Source: an uncultured bacterium
Lineage (GTDB): Bacteria > Pseudomonadota > Gammaproteobacteria > Burkholderiales > Burkholderiaceae_D
Length of the DNA stretch: 6,398 nucleotides
Direction of reading: 5' to 3'
Assembly (NCBI GenBank): GCA_903872555.1
Contig: CAIQLE010000204.1
Coordinates: 1 to 6,398, forward strand
The notes under the pieces are model-generated. The model searched no databases, was not told where the DNA came from, and was given only the letters and a program-made list of their open reading frames with translations. Position numbers and translations under genes: made by a program. Below are positions 6,347-6,398 of the stretch, piece after piece; position 1 is the first letter of the stretch; each line of letters opens with the position of its first letter.

Positions 6347-6371
6347 ATCACAAGACACGAACTTCGAACAA
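6344..6371 (-). promoter_or_regulatory. Weak candidate promoter of the toxin-antitoxin operon
   Basis: Read on the minus strand, TTGTTC (6371-6366) and GATATC (6349-6344) are separated by 16 bases, with a TG two bases before the second box that could act as an extended -10. Matches to the sigma-70 consensus are modest. The -10 box abuts and slightly overlaps the palindrome, which would suit repression by the antitoxin. Confidence 0.3.
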
Positions 6372-6384
6372 ATGTTCGTTCGTG
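6356..6384. promoter_or_regulatory. Imperfect inverted repeat upstream of the toxin-antitoxin operon
   Basis: CACGAA (6356-6361) pairs with TTCGTG (6379-6384), and CGAACA (6365-6370) with TGTTCG (6373-6378) around an AA centre. A 3-base bulge (CTT) interrupts the left arm. The centre (AATGTT) resembles that of the neighbouring perfect palindrome, so this may be a second operator, or part of another promoter region reading out of the window. Confidence 0.4.
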
Positions 6385-6398
6385 AATGTAAAAATGCC

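Noticed and set aside
6050..6385. Plus-strand 111-codon frame opposite the toxin gene
   Set aside because: It is antisense to a well supported Gp49-like toxin, and its translation has no domain pattern.

Overview
The window looks like an ordinary bacterial chromosome segment. Base composition is moderate (somewhat above half G+C by eye), and the gene families and codon style suggest a betaproteobacterium of the Burkholderiales, perhaps Oxalobacteraceae. That placement is an inference from style and was not tested by any search.

Bases 139-5601 hold one tightly packed plus-strand operon of six genes. The first five form a complete ABC importer of the hydrophobic/branched-chain amino acid (HAAT, Liv) type: a periplasmic substrate-binding protein with a Tat-like signal peptide, a LivG-type ATPase, a LivF-type ATPase, a LivH-type permease and a LivM-type permease. 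Gaps between genes are 17, 1, 13, 11 and 0 bases. The sixth gene starts on the base after the livM-type stop codon and encodes a non-haem Fe(III) intradiol ring-cleavage dioxygenase, closest by motif to hydroxyquinol/catechol 1,2-dioxygenases, with all four iron ligands present. The most economical reading is that the transporter imports an aromatic compound, or a precursor of one, that is cleaved inside the cell, and that it is not a true branched-chain amino acid transporter. The rest of the catabolic pathway and any dedicated regulator lie outside the window or elsewhere.

Upstream of the operon (1-138) is an A-rich leader with a degenerate run of about seven short GCA-starting repeats, a possible 7-codon leader ORF, and a clear Shine-Dalgarno before the binding-protein gene. 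No convincing sigma-70 promoter was seen there.

Bases 5602-5687 separate the operon from a convergent minus-strand module. This spacer holds five tandem copies of a 6-base unit (ACGCAC), giving 31 bases of strict purine-pyrimidine alternation, a stem-loop followed by a T-run (likely operon terminator), and a 9-base inverted repeat bracketing it all.

Bases 5688-6318 on the minus strand encode a HigBA-like type II toxin-antitoxin pair: a Gp49/RelE-like toxin first, then an Xre-family helix-turn-helix antitoxin overlapping it by 8 bases. Just upstream of the toxin are a perfect 10-base-arm palindrome and a second imperfect inverted repeat, likely operators for autoregulation. The palindrome falls inside the longest possible toxin reading frame (GTG start at 6351), which argues that the real start is the internal ATG at 6318.
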